A stretch of DNA of 64,000 bases from Cognatilysobacter claricitrinus. GTDB lineage: Bacteria > Pseudomonadota > Gammaproteobacteria > Xanthomonadales > Xanthomonadaceae. Positions 1-9,372 of the stretch are shown in pieces. The first letter of the stretch is position 1. Every line of letters starts with the position of its first letter. The stretch is taken from positions 1-64,000 of the forward strand of contig NZ_BAAFZV010000002.1 of NCBI RefSeq assembly GCF_045866565.1, written 5' to 3'. Below the pieces are notes generated by a model. The model saw nothing but the letters and a program-made list of their open reading frames with translations. It made no database searches and was not told where the DNA came from. The position numbers were made by a program, and so were the translations under genes.

Positions 1-1191
<1,191 letters not shown>

Positions 1192-1267
1192 GTAGGCCGT
1201 CGGCCGGGCGCCTGTCCGGATGACGGTCGCGGTCGATCCAGCCATGCGGTCGGATCGATGCGACAAA

Positions 1268-1291
1268 GAAGGGGCGCCTCGGCGCCCCTTC
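1268..1291 (+). terminator. Hairpin after tuf
   Basis: Perfect inverted repeat GAAGGGGCGC / GCGCCCCTTC around a CTCG loop, 76 bases after the tuf stop. There is no T-run behind it (CTATGAAGG follows), so it may be a weak or factor-dependent terminator or an mRNA 3'-end stabiliser rather than a textbook intrinsic terminator. Confidence 0.6.
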
Positions 1292-1443
1292 CTATGAAGG
1301 CCTGAAGCGCGGTCGCGCCCTAGCGGCCGTTGCGAGCTGCGGTTGGCGGTCGGGCTCGATCTCGGTTCGCATGTCCGACCGACGACGGCGGAAAAAACGC
1401 ACCGCTCGTCGCCTTGGACTGCGAAATTCGGCAGTTCGCCTCT

Positions 1444-1472
1444 TTACGCGGTCTTCGCATACAGGCTAGAAT
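1444..1472 (+). promoter_or_regulatory. Candidate upstream promoter of the S10 operon
   Basis: TTACGC (1444-1449), a 17-base spacer and TAGAAT (1467-1472). The -10 is good and the -35 is poor. A start here would give a leader of about 275 bases to rpsJ that includes both hairpins. Confidence 0.4.
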
Positions 1473-1586
1473 CGCGGTCCCTTCGAACTTGTTCGAGGGA
1501 TCGACAGCGAAATGAGGGGCAGGACGCCACTCGTATTCGTCCGACAGGGAAGCGTCGTGTGTCGCTCCGGCCGCAGCTAGCGCTGC

Positions 1587-1615
1587 TTGCCGACGGGCTT
1601 CACGCGTCCTATACT
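1587..1615 (+). promoter_or_regulatory. Probable S10 operon promoter
   Basis: TTGCCG (1587-1592), exactly 17 bases, then TATACT (1610-1615). This is the best sigma70-like match before rpsJ. Predicted start near 1622 gives a 5' UTR of about 135 bases that begins almost directly with the hairpin at 1626. Confidence 0.65.
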
Positions 1616-1625
1616 TTCTTGTCTG

Positions 1626-1656
1626 GCGAGCCGGGAAACCGGCTCGCTTTGTTTTT
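1626..1656 (+). terminator. Attenuator-like hairpin in the S10 leader
   Basis: Perfect 9-bp stem GCGAGCCGG / CCGGCTCGC with a GAAA tetraloop, followed by TTTGTTTTT. It has the form of an intrinsic terminator but lies between the best promoter and rpsJ, so it is more likely an attenuator or regulatory stem. In E. coli, L4 regulates the S10 operon through a leader attenuator; the equivalence here is inference. Confidence 0.6.
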
Positions 1657-1755
1657 CGCGTGTCACCGGCCGCAAGGCACGAGGTACGTGGCCACCGTGG
1701 GGTTCGGCGCATGAAGCCGCCGTGCCCGTCGCTCTTTACCGAAGGAAATCCCGTC

Positions 1756-2067
<312 letters not shown>

Positions 2068-2078
2068 GGCCTCCCACC

Positions 2079-2732
2079 ATGACCGCGAAGAAGTATTCGT
2101 TGGGCATTGTCGGTCGCAAGGCCGGCATGAGCCGCGTCTTCCTTGAAGACGGCAAGTCGGTGCCGGTGACGCTGATCGAAGCGACGCCGAACCGCATCAC
2201 CCAGATCAAGACCCCTGACACGGACGGCTACAGCGCCCTGCAGGTCACCGTCGGCGTGCGTCGCGCGTCGCTGCTCACCAAGCCGGAAGCCGGTCACCTC
2301 GCCAAGGCGAAGGTCGAAGGCGGCCGTGGCCTGTGGGAGCTGCGCGTCGAGAACGACCAGATCAATGGTTTCGAAATTGGCGGCGAGATCAAGGCCGACA
2401 TCTTCGAGCCCGGCCAGATGGTCGACGTCCAGGGCGTCAGCAAGGGCAAGGGCTTCCAGGGCACGATCAAGCGCTGGAACTTCACCATGGGTGACGCCAC
2501 CCACGGTAACTCGCTCTCGCATCGTTCGCCGGGCTCGATCGGCCAGCGCCAGACGCCGGGCCGCGTGTTCCCGGGCAAGAAGATGTCCGGTCACATGGGC
2601 GCCGAGACCAAGACGATCCAGGGCCTCGAGGTCGTCCGCGTGGACGCCGAGCGCGGCCTGATCGCCGTCAAGGGTGCGATCCCGGGTGCGCCGGGTGGCG
2701 ACGTCATCGTCCGCCCGACGACCAAGGGCTAA
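2079..2732 (+). CDS. rplC: 50S ribosomal protein L3 (uL3)
   Basis: 217 residues. L3 is an early-assembling 50S protein whose long loop reaches towards the peptidyl transferase centre. The signature region around KGKGFQGTIKRWNF and the glutamine-containing segment near RQTPGRVFPGKKM are intact; that glutamine is methylated by PrmB in enterobacteria. An AAGGAG just after its stop serves rplD, 10 bases downstream. Confidence 0.98.
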   Translation: MTAKKYSLGIVGRKAGMSRVFLEDGKSVPVTLIEATPNRITQIKTPDTDGYSALQVTVGVRRASLLTKPEAGHLAKAKVEGGRGLWELRVENDQINGFEIGGEIKADIFEPGQMVDVQGVSKGKGFQGTIKRWNFTMGDATHGNSLSHRSPGSIGQRQTPGRVFPGKKMSGHMGAETKTIQGLEVVRVDAERGLIAVKGAIPGAPGGDVIVRPTTKG

Positions 2733-2742
2733 GGAGAACACG

Positions 2743-3348
2743 ATGGAACTCGCCATCAACAACAGCGACAAGAAGCTGTCGGTCTCCGACGCGATCTTCG
2801 GTCGTGATTTCAGCGAAGACCTGGTGCACCAGGTCGTCGTCGCCTACCGCAACGCCGGTCGCTCGGGCACCAAGGCCCAGAAGACCCGTGCGGAAGTCAA
2901 CGGCACCACCAAGAAGTCGAAGAAGCAGAAGGGCGGCGGTGCGCGTCATGGCGCGCTGACGGCTCCGATCTTCGTCGGCGGCGGCGTGACCTTCGCGGCC
3001 AAGCCGCGCAGCTTCGCGCAGAAGGTCAACCGCAAGATGTATCGCGCCGCGATGGCGTCGATCCTGTCCGAGCTCAACCGTCAGGGCCGCATCTCGGTCG
3101 TCGATGCTTTCGAAATGGAAGCGCCGAAGACCAAGGACCTGATCACCAAGCTCAAGGATCTCGGCACCGGCCGCCGCCCGCTCCTCGTGACCGAGGATGC
3201 GACGGAGAACCTGTACCTGTCGGCGCGCAACCTGCCGTACGTCGAAGTCCGCGATGTCCAGGGTCTCGACCCGGTGACGCTCGTCGGCGCCGACTCGGTG
3301 GTGTTCACCGCTGACGCGGTCAAGAAGATCGAGGAGTGGCTGGCATGA
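2743..3348 (+). CDS. rplD: 50S ribosomal protein L4 (uL4)
   Basis: 201 residues starting MELAINNSDKK. L4 lines the constriction of the peptide exit tunnel; its extended loop (about residues 45-95, rich in Lys/Gly, KKSKKQKGGGARHG) is visible. In E. coli L4 represses its own operon through the S10 leader, which makes the leader hairpin upstream of rpsJ notable. A longer in-frame start exists but lies inside rplC; the ATG at 2743 has an ideal AAGGAG. Its TGA overlaps the rplW start (ATGA). Confidence 0.98.
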   Translation: MELAINNSDKKLSVSDAIFGRDFSEDLVHQVVVAYRNAGRSGTKAQKTRAEVNGTTKKSKKQKGGGARHGALTAPIFVGGGVTFAAKPRSFAQKVNRKMYRAAMASILSELNRQGRISVVDAFEMEAPKTKDLITKLKDLGTGRRPLLVTEDATENLYLSARNLPYVEVRDVQGLDPVTLVGADSVVFTADAVKKIEEWLA

Positions 3349-3641
3349 ACGACGCCAAGCTCTACAGCATCATCCGCGCCCCGCGCATCTCGGAAAAGAC
3401 GGCGCGTCTGCAGGAAGTCTCGAACCAGTACGTGTTCGAGGTCGCCACCGACGCCAACAAGCTCGAGATCAAGGAAGCCGTCGAAAAGATTTTCGGCGTC
3501 AACGTCCGCGCGGTGAACGTGGTCAACATGAAGGGCAAGGGCAAGGCCTTCAAGTTCCGCATGGGCCATCGCGCCGACTGGCGCAAGGCCTACGTGACGC
3601 TGGCCGAAGGCCAGTCGATCGACGTGATGGCCACGGCCTGA
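3345..3641 (+). CDS. rplW: 50S ribosomal protein L23 (uL23)
   Basis: 98 residues starting MNDAKLYSIIRAPRISEK. L23 is at the tunnel exit and docks trigger factor and SRP. The conserved ISEKTA segment and the C-terminal VTLAEGQSID are typical. The ATG overlaps the rplD stop in an ATGA arrangement, implying translational coupling; an in-frame GTG at 3336 inside rplD is less likely. Confidence 0.97.
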   Translation: MNDAKLYSIIRAPRISEKTARLQEVSNQYVFEVATDANKLEIKEAVEKIFGVNVRAVNVVNMKGKGKAFKFRMGHRADWRKAYVTLAEGQSIDVMATA

Positions 3642-3651
3642 GGATAGACAG

Positions 3652-4479
3652 ATGGCATTGATGACCTTCAAGCCCACTTCGCCGGGTCGCCGCAGCGCGG
3701 TCCGCGTCGTGACCCCCGGTCTCCACAAGGGTGATCCGTACCAGGGTCTCGTGGAGAAGCAGGGCAAGACCGGTGGCCGCAACCACCATGGCCGCATCAC
3801 GACGCGTCACGTCGGCGGTGGCCACAAGCAGCATTACCGCATCATCGACTTCAAGCGCGACAAGGTCGGTATCCCCGCCCGCGTCGAGCGCATCGAGTAC
3901 GACCCGAACCGCACCGCGCACATCGCGCTGCTGTGCTACGTCGATGGTGAGCGTCGTTACATCATCGCGCCGAAGGGCCTGGCGACCGGCGATCAGGTGA
4001 TCGCGGGCCGTGATGCTCCGATCCGCGTCGGCAACACGCTGCCGCTCACCAACATCCCGGTCGGCTCCACGGTGCATTGCATCGAGATGAAGCCGGGCAA
4101 GGGTGCGCAGCTCGCCCGCGCCGCTGGCGCTGGCGTGCAGCTGGTCGCTCGCGAGCAGGGCTACGCCACGCTTCGCCTGCGTTCGGGTGAAATGCGCAAG
4201 GTGCCGGCCGATTGCTGCGCGACGATTGGCGAAGTCGGCAACGACGAGCACAACCTCGAGAAGCTGGGCAAGGCCGGTGCGAAGCGCTGGCGTGGTGTCC
4301 GCCCGACCGTTCGCGGCGCGGCCATGAACCCGGTCGACCATCCGCACGGCGGTGGTGAGGCGAAGGCAGGCCAGGGTAATCCGCATCCGGTCACCCCGTG
4401 GGGCGTCCCGACCAAGGGTTACAAGACCCGCAAGAACAAGCGGACGCAGCAGTTCATCGTTCGCGATCGCAGGAGCTAA
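3652..4479 (+). CDS. rplB: 50S ribosomal protein L2 (uL2)
   Basis: 275 residues. L2 is a primary 23S rRNA binder at the intersubunit face, needed for peptidyl transferase activity. The signature PVDHPHGGGEAK near residues 225-236, including the conserved histidine, is intact, as is the basic C-terminal KTRKNKRTQQF. rpsS follows after 6 bases, with its Shine-Dalgarno AGGAG inside the rplB end. Confidence 0.98.
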   Translation: MALMTFKPTSPGRRSAVRVVTPGLHKGDPYQGLVEKQGKTGGRNHHGRITTRHVGGGHKQHYRIIDFKRDKVGIPARVERIEYDPNRTAHIALLCYVDGERRYIIAPKGLATGDQVIAGRDAPIRVGNTLPLTNIPVGSTVHCIEMKPGKGAQLARAAGAGVQLVAREQGYATLRLRSGEMRKVPADCCATIGEVGNDEHNLEKLGKAGAKRWRGVRPTVRGAAMNPVDHPHGGGEAKAGQGNPHPVTPWGVPTKGYKTRKNKRTQQFIVRDRRS

Positions 4480-4485
4480 TCGGCC

Positions 4486-4752
4486 ATGCCACGTTCACTC
4501 AAGAAGGGTCCGTTCGTCGACCACCATCTCATCAAGAAGGTGGAGACCGCGGGCAACAACAAGAAGCCGATCAAGACCTGGTCGCGTCGTTCGACCGTCC
4601 TGCCGGAAATGATCGGCTTCACGATCGCCGTCCATAACGGGAAGAATCACATCCCGGTTCTCGTGAACGAGAACATGGTCGGTCACAAGCTCGGCGAGTT
4701 CGCCATGACCCGGACGTTCAAGGGCCATGTCGCGGACAAGAAGTCGAAGTAA
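4486..4752 (+). CDS. rpsS: 30S ribosomal protein S19 (uS19)
   Basis: 88 residues, start MPRSLKKGPFVDHHL. S19 pairs with S13 in the 30S head and contacts A-site tRNA. The conserved core around HNGKNHIPVLVNENMVGHKLGEFA is complete. It is embedded in the S10 operon between rplB and rplV. Confidence 0.98.
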   Translation: MPRSLKKGPFVDHHLIKKVETAGNNKKPIKTWSRRSTVLPEMIGFTIAVHNGKNHIPVLVNENMVGHKLGEFAMTRTFKGHVADKKSK

Positions 4753-4762
4753 GGAGATGACC

Positions 4763-5098
4763 ATGGAAGCGAAAGCCATCCTGCGCAGCGCGCGCATCTC
4801 CCCCCAGAAGGCCCGTCTCGTCGCCGACCAGGTCCGTGGCCTGCCGGTCGAGCGCGCCCTCAGCCTGCTCAAGTTCTCCGACAAGAAGGTCGCGGGCATG
4901 ATCTACAAGATCGTGTTCTCCGCTGCCTCGAACGCCGAGAACAACCTCGGCGCGGATGCCGACGACCTGCGCGTCAAGACCATCATGGTCGACGAAGGTC
5001 CGACGCTGAAGCGCTTCATGGCGCGGGCCAAGGGCCGCGGCACCCGCATCCTCAAGCGCACCAGCCACATCACTGTGGTCGTGGGCGCAGGCAAGTAA
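4763..5098 (+). CDS. rplV: 50S ribosomal protein L22 (uL22)
   Basis: 111 residues starting MEAKAILRSARISPQKARLV. L22 extends a beta-hairpin into the exit tunnel next to L4; the hairpin segment MARAKGRGTRILKRTSHI is near residues 84-101. Two ATGs lie close together (4757 and 4763); AAGGAG at 4751-4756 directly abuts the first, so 4763 with 6-base spacing is preferred. Confidence 0.97.
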   Translation: MEAKAILRSARISPQKARLVADQVRGLPVERALSLLKFSDKKVAGMIYKIVFSAASNAENNLGADADDLRVKTIMVDEGPTLKRFMARAKGRGTRILKRTSHITVVVGAGK

Positions 5099-5112
5099 GG
5101 CGGAGCAGACTC

Positions 5113-5853
5113 ATGGGTCATAAAGTACATCCCACCGGTATCCGCCTGGGCATCGCCAAGGACTGGAACTCGAAGTGGTTCGCCAACAAGAAGCAGTACG
5201 CCGGCTACCTGTCGGCCGACCTGAAGGTTCGCGAGCTGCTTCGCAAGAAGCTGGCACAGGCCGGTATCTCGAAGATCCTCATCGAGCGTCCCGCCAACAA
5301 CGCGCGCGTCACGATCCACACCGCCCGTCCGGGCGTGGTGATCGGCAAGCGCGGCGAGGACATCGAGAAGCTGCGTAAGGAAGTCAGCGACGTGATGGGC
5401 GTTCCGGCGCACATCAACGTGTCGGAGGTCCGCAAGCCGGAGCTCGACGCGCAGCTCGTCGCCGAGTCGATCGCGCAGCAGCTCGAGCGCCGCATCATGT
5501 TCCGCCGCGCGATGAAGCGTGCGGTCGGCAACGCGATGCGCCTCGGTGCGCTGGGCATCAAGGTCAACGTCGCTGGCCGTCTCAACGGTGCGGAAATCGC
5601 CCGTTCGGAGTGGTACCGCGAAGGCCGCGTGCCGCTGCACACCCTCCGCGCCGATATCGACTACGGCTTCGCTGAAGCGAAGACCACGTACGGGATCATC
5701 GGTATCAAGACCTGGATCTACAAGGGCGAGATCTTCGACTTCGCCCAGGTCGGCCAGGAAAAGCAGGAAGAGAACTCGTCGCCGCGCGGCGAGCGCTCGG
5801 ACCGCGGTGATCGTGGCGATCGCAATGATCGTCGCGGCCGCGAGCAGAGGTAA
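5113..5853 (+). CDS. rpsC: 30S ribosomal protein S3 (uS3)
   Basis: 246 residues. S3 forms part of the mRNA entry channel and its helicase activity with S4 and S5. The KH domain motif VVIGKRGEDIEKL is near residues 76-88 and the RAMKRA segment lies in the C domain. The protein is longer than the 233-residue E. coli form because of an Arg/Asp/Gly-rich tail ending DRRGREQR, low in complexity and likely disordered. rplP starts 5 bases after the stop. Confidence 0.97.
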   Translation: MGHKVHPTGIRLGIAKDWNSKWFANKKQYAGYLSADLKVRELLRKKLAQAGISKILIERPANNARVTIHTARPGVVIGKRGEDIEKLRKEVSDVMGVPAHINVSEVRKPELDAQLVAESIAQQLERRIMFRRAMKRAVGNAMRLGALGIKVNVAGRLNGAEIARSEWYREGRVPLHTLRADIDYGFAEAKTTYGIIGIKTWIYKGEIFDFAQVGQEKQEENSSPRGERSDRGDRGDRNDRRGREQR

Positions 5854-5858
5854 TCGCC

Positions 5859-6272
5859 ATGCTGCAACCCAAGCGAACCAAATTCCGCAAGATGCACAAG
5901 GGCCGCAATGACGGTCTGAGCTGGAGCGCGAACGCCGTCAGCTTCGGCGAGTTCGGCCTGAAGGCAACCGCCCACGGCCAGCTCACCGCGCGCCAGATCG
6001 AAGCGGCCCGCCGCGCGATCAGCCGCTACGTCAAGCGTGGCGGCAAGATGTGGATCCGCGTGTTCCCCGACAAGCCGATTACCCAGAAGCCGATCGAAGT
6101 CCGAATGGGCTCGGGTAAGGGCAACGTCGAGTATTGGGTCGCGCAGATCCAGCCGGGTCGCATGATTTACGAGATCGAGGGCGTCAGCGAGGAAGTCGCG
6201 CGCGAAGCGTTCCGCCTCGCCTCGGCCAAGCTCTCCGTGACCACCACCTTCGTTACCCGCACGGTGCGCTAA
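5859..6272 (+). CDS. rplP: 50S ribosomal protein L16 (uL16)
   Basis: 137 residues starting MLQPKRTKFRKMHKGRN. L16 binds near the A site and the central protuberance and is required late in 50S assembly. The conserved RQIEAARRAI and MGSGKG segments are present. The stop TAA shares its last base with the rpmC ATG (TAATG), so the two genes are translationally coupled. Confidence 0.98.
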   Translation: MLQPKRTKFRKMHKGRNDGLSWSANAVSFGEFGLKATAHGQLTARQIEAARRAISRYVKRGGKMWIRVFPDKPITQKPIEVRMGSGKGNVEYWVAQIQPGRMIYEIEGVSEEVAREAFRLASAKLSVTTTFVTRTVR

Positions 6273-6460
6273 TGGACCTCAAGGAACTCCGCACGAAGTC
6301 GGCCGACGAGCTGAACTCCCACCTGACCGACCTGCACAAGGAGCGTTTCGCGCTCCGCATGCAGCAGGCCACGGGGCAGCTCGCCGCGAGCCACAACGTC
6401 CGCCGCGTCCGTCGCGAGATTGCTCGCACGAAGATGCTGCTGGGCCAGAACCAGAAGTAA
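6272..6460 (+). CDS. rpmC: 50S ribosomal protein L29 (uL29)
   Basis: 62 residues starting MDLKELRTKSADELN. L29 is a small helical protein beside L23 at the tunnel exit. The conserved pattern ERFALRMQQATGQL with RRVRREIAR is present. A longer in-frame reading exists inside rplP but this start overlaps the rplP stop by one base, as is usual for the pair. Confidence 0.97.
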   Translation: MDLKELRTKSADELNSHLTDLHKERFALRMQQATGQLAASHNVRRVRREIARTKMLLGQNQK

Positions 6461-6469
6461 GGACCCGCC

Positions 6470-6739
6470 ATGACCGACAACAATACAGAGAAGGCAATTC
6501 GCACGGTCGAAGGTCGCGTCGTCAGCAACAAGATGGACAAGACCGTAACCGTGCTCATCGAGCGCCAGGTCAAGCACGCGCTGTACGGCAAGTACATCCG
6601 TCGCTCGTCTAAGCTGCACGCGCATGACGCCGACAACTCCTGCAACGAGGGCGACATCGTCCGCCTGCAGGAAATCGCGCCGATGTCGAAGACCAAGAAC
6701 TGGCGCGTGGTGCAGGTCGTCACCCGCGCGGCCGGTTAA
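6470..6739 (+). CDS. rpsQ: 30S ribosomal protein S17 (uS17)
   Basis: 89 residues. S17 is an OB-fold protein that binds the 5' domain of 16S rRNA early in assembly. The motif GRVVSNKMDKTVTVLIER at about residues 15-32 and KYIRRSSKLHAHD are characteristic. It is the last gene of the classical S10 group; rplN follows 14 bases later behind a GAGGAG, so there is no visible break before the spc genes. Confidence 0.97.
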   Translation: MTDNNTEKAIRTVEGRVVSNKMDKTVTVLIERQVKHALYGKYIRRSSKLHAHDADNSCNEGDIVRLQEIAPMSKTKNWRVVQVVTRAAG

Positions 6740-6753
6740 GAGGAGAGCGAATC

Positions 6754-7122
6754 ATGATCCAGATGCAGAGCTACCTCGACGTGGCCGACAATTCCGGCGC
6801 GAAGGAAGTGATGTGCATCAAGGTGCTGGGCGGCTCGAAGCGCCGTTACGCCGGCATCGGTGACATCATCAAAGTGTCCGTCAAGGACGCCATTCCGCGC
6901 GGCAAGGTGAAGAAGGGCGACGTGTACGACGCCGTCGTCGTGCGCACCCGCAAGGGCGTCCGTCGTCCCGACGGTTCGCTGATCCGTTTCGACGGCAATG
7001 CCGCCGTGCTGCTCAACAACAAGCAGGAGCCGATCGGCACCCGCATCTTCGGACCGGTCACGCGCGAGCTGCGTACCGAAAAGTTCATGAAGATCGTGTC
7101 GCTCGCCCCTGAAGTGCTCTGA
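6754..7122 (+). CDS. rplN: 50S ribosomal protein L14 (uL14)
   Basis: 122 residues starting MIQMQSYLDVADNSGAKEV. L14 is at the intersubunit face and is the binding site of the silencing factor RsfS. The signature around GDIIKVSVKDAIPRGKVKKG is intact. It is the first spc gene in E. coli order; no separate promoter is obvious in the 14-base spacer. Confidence 0.98.
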   Translation: MIQMQSYLDVADNSGAKEVMCIKVLGGSKRRYAGIGDIIKVSVKDAIPRGKVKKGDVYDAVVVRTRKGVRRPDGSLIRFDGNAAVLLNNKQEPIGTRIFGPVTRELRTEKFMKIVSLAPEVL

Positions 7123-7136
7123 GCGGAGGAAGACTG

Positions 7137-7451
7137 ATGAACCGTATCCGCAAGGGCGACCAGGTGGTCGTCATCGCTGGCAAGGACAAGGGCAAGCAGG
7201 GCGAAGTCGTCCGCATGCTCGGCGACAAGGTCGTCGTGTCCAATATCAATGTGGTCAAGCGCCACACCAAGCCGAACCCGCAGGCGGGTCAGCCGGGTGG
7301 CGTGATCGAGCGCGAAGCGCCGATCCACGCGTCCAACGTGATGCTGCTCAACCCGGCGACGGGCAAGGGCGAGCGCGTTGCTTTCAAGGTGCTGGAGGAT
7401 GGACGCAAATTGCGTGTGTTCCGCTCCAGCGGTGAGGCGGTTGACGCCTGA
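7137..7451 (+). CDS. rplX: 50S ribosomal protein L24 (uL24)
   Basis: 104 residues. L24 initiates 50S assembly on the 23S 5' domain and later sits at the tunnel exit. The N-terminal KOW motif KGDQVVVIAGKDKGKQGEV is at residues 5-23, followed by the IHASNVMLLNP segment. The start has GGAGGA at a good distance. Confidence 0.97.
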   Translation: MNRIRKGDQVVVIAGKDKGKQGEVVRMLGDKVVVSNINVVKRHTKPNPQAGQPGGVIEREAPIHASNVMLLNPATGKGERVAFKVLEDGRKLRVFRSSGEAVDA

Positions 7452-7462
7452 GGAATGCAGAA

Positions 7463-8005
7463 ATGACCACCCGTCTCGAAAAGTTCTACAAGGACGAAGT
7501 CGTCCCGCAGCTCATCCAGAAGTTCGGCTACAAGAACGTGATGGAAGTGCCGCGCCTGGAAAAGATCACGCTCAACATGGGCGTGGGCGAAGCCGCGACC
7601 AACAAGAAGATCCTCGAAAACGCGGTCGCGGACATGACCAAGATCGCGGGCCAGAAGCCGATCGTGACGAAGAGCCGCGTGTCGGTCGCATCGTTCAAGA
7701 TCCGCGACGGCTGGCCGATCGGCGCGAAGGTCACCCTGCGCCGCGCCAAGATGTTCGAGTTCCTCGATCGCCTGGTGAACATCTCGCTTCCGCGCGTCCG
7801 CGACTTCCGCGGCGTGTCCGGCAAGTCGTTCGACGGCCGTGGCAACTACAACATGGGCGTCAAGGAACAGATCATCTTCCCGGAAATCGATTTCGATCAG
7901 GTCGACGCGCTGCGCGGCATGGACATCGCGATCACCACGACCGCGAAGACCGACGCCGAAGCCAAGGCGCTGCTCGAAGCCTTCCGCTTTCCGTTCCGCA
8001 ACTGA
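7463..8005 (+). CDS. rplE: 50S ribosomal protein L5 (uL5)
   Basis: 180 residues. L5 binds 5S rRNA in the central protuberance and contacts P-site tRNA. The conserved LEKITLNMGVGEA (about residues 31-43) and the KEQIIFPEIDFDQVD segment are intact. It lies 11 bases after rplX. In E. coli the S8 translational operator is near the L24-L5 junction; I did not see a clear match to it here. Confidence 0.98.
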   Translation: MTTRLEKFYKDEVVPQLIQKFGYKNVMEVPRLEKITLNMGVGEAATNKKILENAVADMTKIAGQKPIVTKSRVSVASFKIRDGWPIGAKVTLRRAKMFEFLDRLVNISLPRVRDFRGVSGKSFDGRGNYNMGVKEQIIFPEIDFDQVDALRGMDIAITTTAKTDAEAKALLEAFRFPFRN

Positions 8006-8023
8006 TCCCAAAGGACGACAGAC

Positions 8024-8329
8024 ATGGCAAAGACCTCCATGGTCAACCGCGAGATCAAGCGCGCGAAGCTCGCGAAGCGCTACGGCGCGAAGCGTGACGA
8101 GCTGAAGAAGATCATCGCCAGCACCAACGCTTCTTACGAAGACAAGATGGACGCGGTCGTCAAGCTGCAGAAGCTGCCGCGTGACTCCTCTCCGTCGCGC
8201 CAGCGCAACCGTTGCGCGCTGTCGGGTCGTCCGCGTGGCGTCTATCGCAAGTTCGGCCTCGGCCGCAACATGCTGCGCAAGGCGACGATGAATGGCGATG
8301 TGCCCGGCCTGCGCAAGGCAAGCTGGTAA
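8024..8329 (+). CDS. rpsN: 30S ribosomal protein S14 (uS14), zinc-free type
   Basis: 101 residues starting MAKTSMVNREIKRAKLAK. S14 belongs to the 30S head. The protein has the long form with no CxxC pairs, so it is the zinc-independent (C-minus) type; the conserved RQRNRCALSGRPRGVYRKF is present with one cysteine. It is followed by an unusual 95-base spacer with a strong hairpin before rpsH. Confidence 0.97.
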   Translation: MAKTSMVNREIKRAKLAKRYGAKRDELKKIIASTNASYEDKMDAVVKLQKLPRDSSPSRQRNRCALSGRPRGVYRKFGLGRNMLRKATMNGDVPGLRKASW

Positions 8330-8343
8330 CATAGTCCGCTTTA

Positions 8344-8367
8344 CCGCGACGGGGCGACCCGTCGCGG
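8344..8367 (+). promoter_or_regulatory. 10-bp GNRA-capped hairpin between rpsN and rpsH
   Basis: Perfect stem CCGCGACGGG / CCCGTCGCGG closed by a GCGA tetraloop, starting 15 bases after the rpsN stop. It is not followed by a T-run, so a processing, stabilising or protein-binding role is more likely than termination. An AAGGAA for rpsH lies further downstream. Confidence 0.65.
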
Positions 8368-8424
8368 CTTACAACTGAAATTCGCAATCCCGCGGATATC
8401 GGTGCTTCTCATAAGGAAACTCTC

Positions 8425-8823
8425 ATGAGCATGACTGATCCCATCGCCGACATGCTGGTCCGCATCAAGAATGCGGCTGCCGTGCGCAAGCAGTCGGTAA
8501 CCCTGCCGTCGTCCAAGATCAAGGTCGCGATCGCGAAGGTGCTGAAGGACGAGGGCTACATCCTCGACTTCCGTACCGCCGAAGCGGGCCCGGGCAAAAC
8601 CGAGCTCGAGATCGCGCTGAAGTATTACGAGGGCCGCCCGGTGATCGAGCGTCTTGAGCGCTTCTCGCGTTCGAGCCGTCGCCAGTACCGTGGCAAGTCC
8701 GAGCTGCCGAAGGTCCTCAACGGCCTCGGTATCGCCATCATCTCCACCTCGAAGGGCATCATGACCGACTCGCAGGCGCGCCAGCAGGGCGTCGGCGGCG
8801 AAGTCCTGTGCTTCGTGGCCTAA
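8425..8823 (+). CDS. rpsH: 30S ribosomal protein S8 (uS8)
   Basis: 132 residues starting MSMTDPIADMLVRIKNAA. S8 organises the 16S central domain and in E. coli represses the spc operon. The C-terminal signature ISTSKGIMTDSQAR(Q)QGVGGEV is intact. A second ATG two codons downstream (MTDPIADM) is the more usual family start and cannot be excluded. Confidence 0.97.
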   Translation: MSMTDPIADMLVRIKNAAAVRKQSVTLPSSKIKVAIAKVLKDEGYILDFRTAEAGPGKTELEIALKYYEGRPVIERLERFSRSSRRQYRGKSELPKVLNGLGIAIISTSKGIMTDSQARQQGVGGEVLCFVA

Positions 8824-8836
8824 GGGAGGAATCGAC

Positions 8837-9364
8837 ATGTCCCGAGTTGCCAAGAAGCCGGTCGCCCTCCCGAAGGGTGTCGAGCTCAATATCCAGCCGG
8901 AATCGATCAGTGCGAAGGGCCCGAAGGGCGCGCTCAGCGTTCCGAAGCCCGCCGCCATCGACGTCAAGATTGAAGACGGCACCGCCGTGTTCACGACGCC
9001 GGACGCCGCGCTGATCCCGCTTACCGGTACGCTGCGCGCCATCCTGGCCAACATGGTCAAGGGCGTTTCCGACGGTTTCGAGAAGAAGCTCGAGCTGGTC
9101 GGCGTCGGCTACCGCGCGTCGATGCAGGGCAAGGACCTGAACCTGTCGCTGGGGTTCTCGCACCCGGTCGTGTTCCCGGCGCCGGAAGGCATCACCATCA
9201 CCACGCCGACGCAGACCGAGATCCTGGTCGCGGGCACCGACAAGCAACTCGTCGGTGAAGTGGCCGCCAAGATCCGCGGTTTCCGTCCGCCGGAGCCCTA
9301 CAAGGGCAAGGGTGTGAAGTACGCGGGCGAAGTGATCATTCGTAAGGAAGCCAAGAAGGCCTAA
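8837..9364 (+). CDS. rplF: 50S ribosomal protein L6 (uL6)
   Basis: 175 residues starting MSRVAKKPVALPKGVELN. L6 lies near the factor-binding site by the sarcin-ricin loop. The C-terminal signature around RPPEPYKGKGVKYAGEVI is intact. It follows rpsH by 13 bases behind GGGAGGA. Confidence 0.98.
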   Translation: MSRVAKKPVALPKGVELNIQPESISAKGPKGALSVPKPAAIDVKIEDGTAVFTTPDAALIPLTGTLRAILANMVKGVSDGFEKKLELVGVGYRASMQGKDLNLSLGFSHPVVFPAPEGITITTPTQTEILVAGTDKQLVGEVAAKIRGFRPPEPYKGKGVKYAGEVIIRKEAKKA

Positions 9365-9372
9365 TCCGGCCG

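Larger units (their letters stand above)
1192..1755 (+). other. tuf-rpsJ intergenic region and S10 leader
   Basis: 564 bases without a convincing gene; the short open frames here have no family resemblance and overlap on both strands. The region holds the tuf hairpin, two promoter-like sequences (1444-1472 and 1587-1615), a small hairpin CCCTTCGAAC/GTTCGAGGG at about 1479-1499, and a GAAA-capped hairpin with T-run (1626-1656). It probably serves as the promoter and regulatory leader of the S10 operon. Confidence 0.7.
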
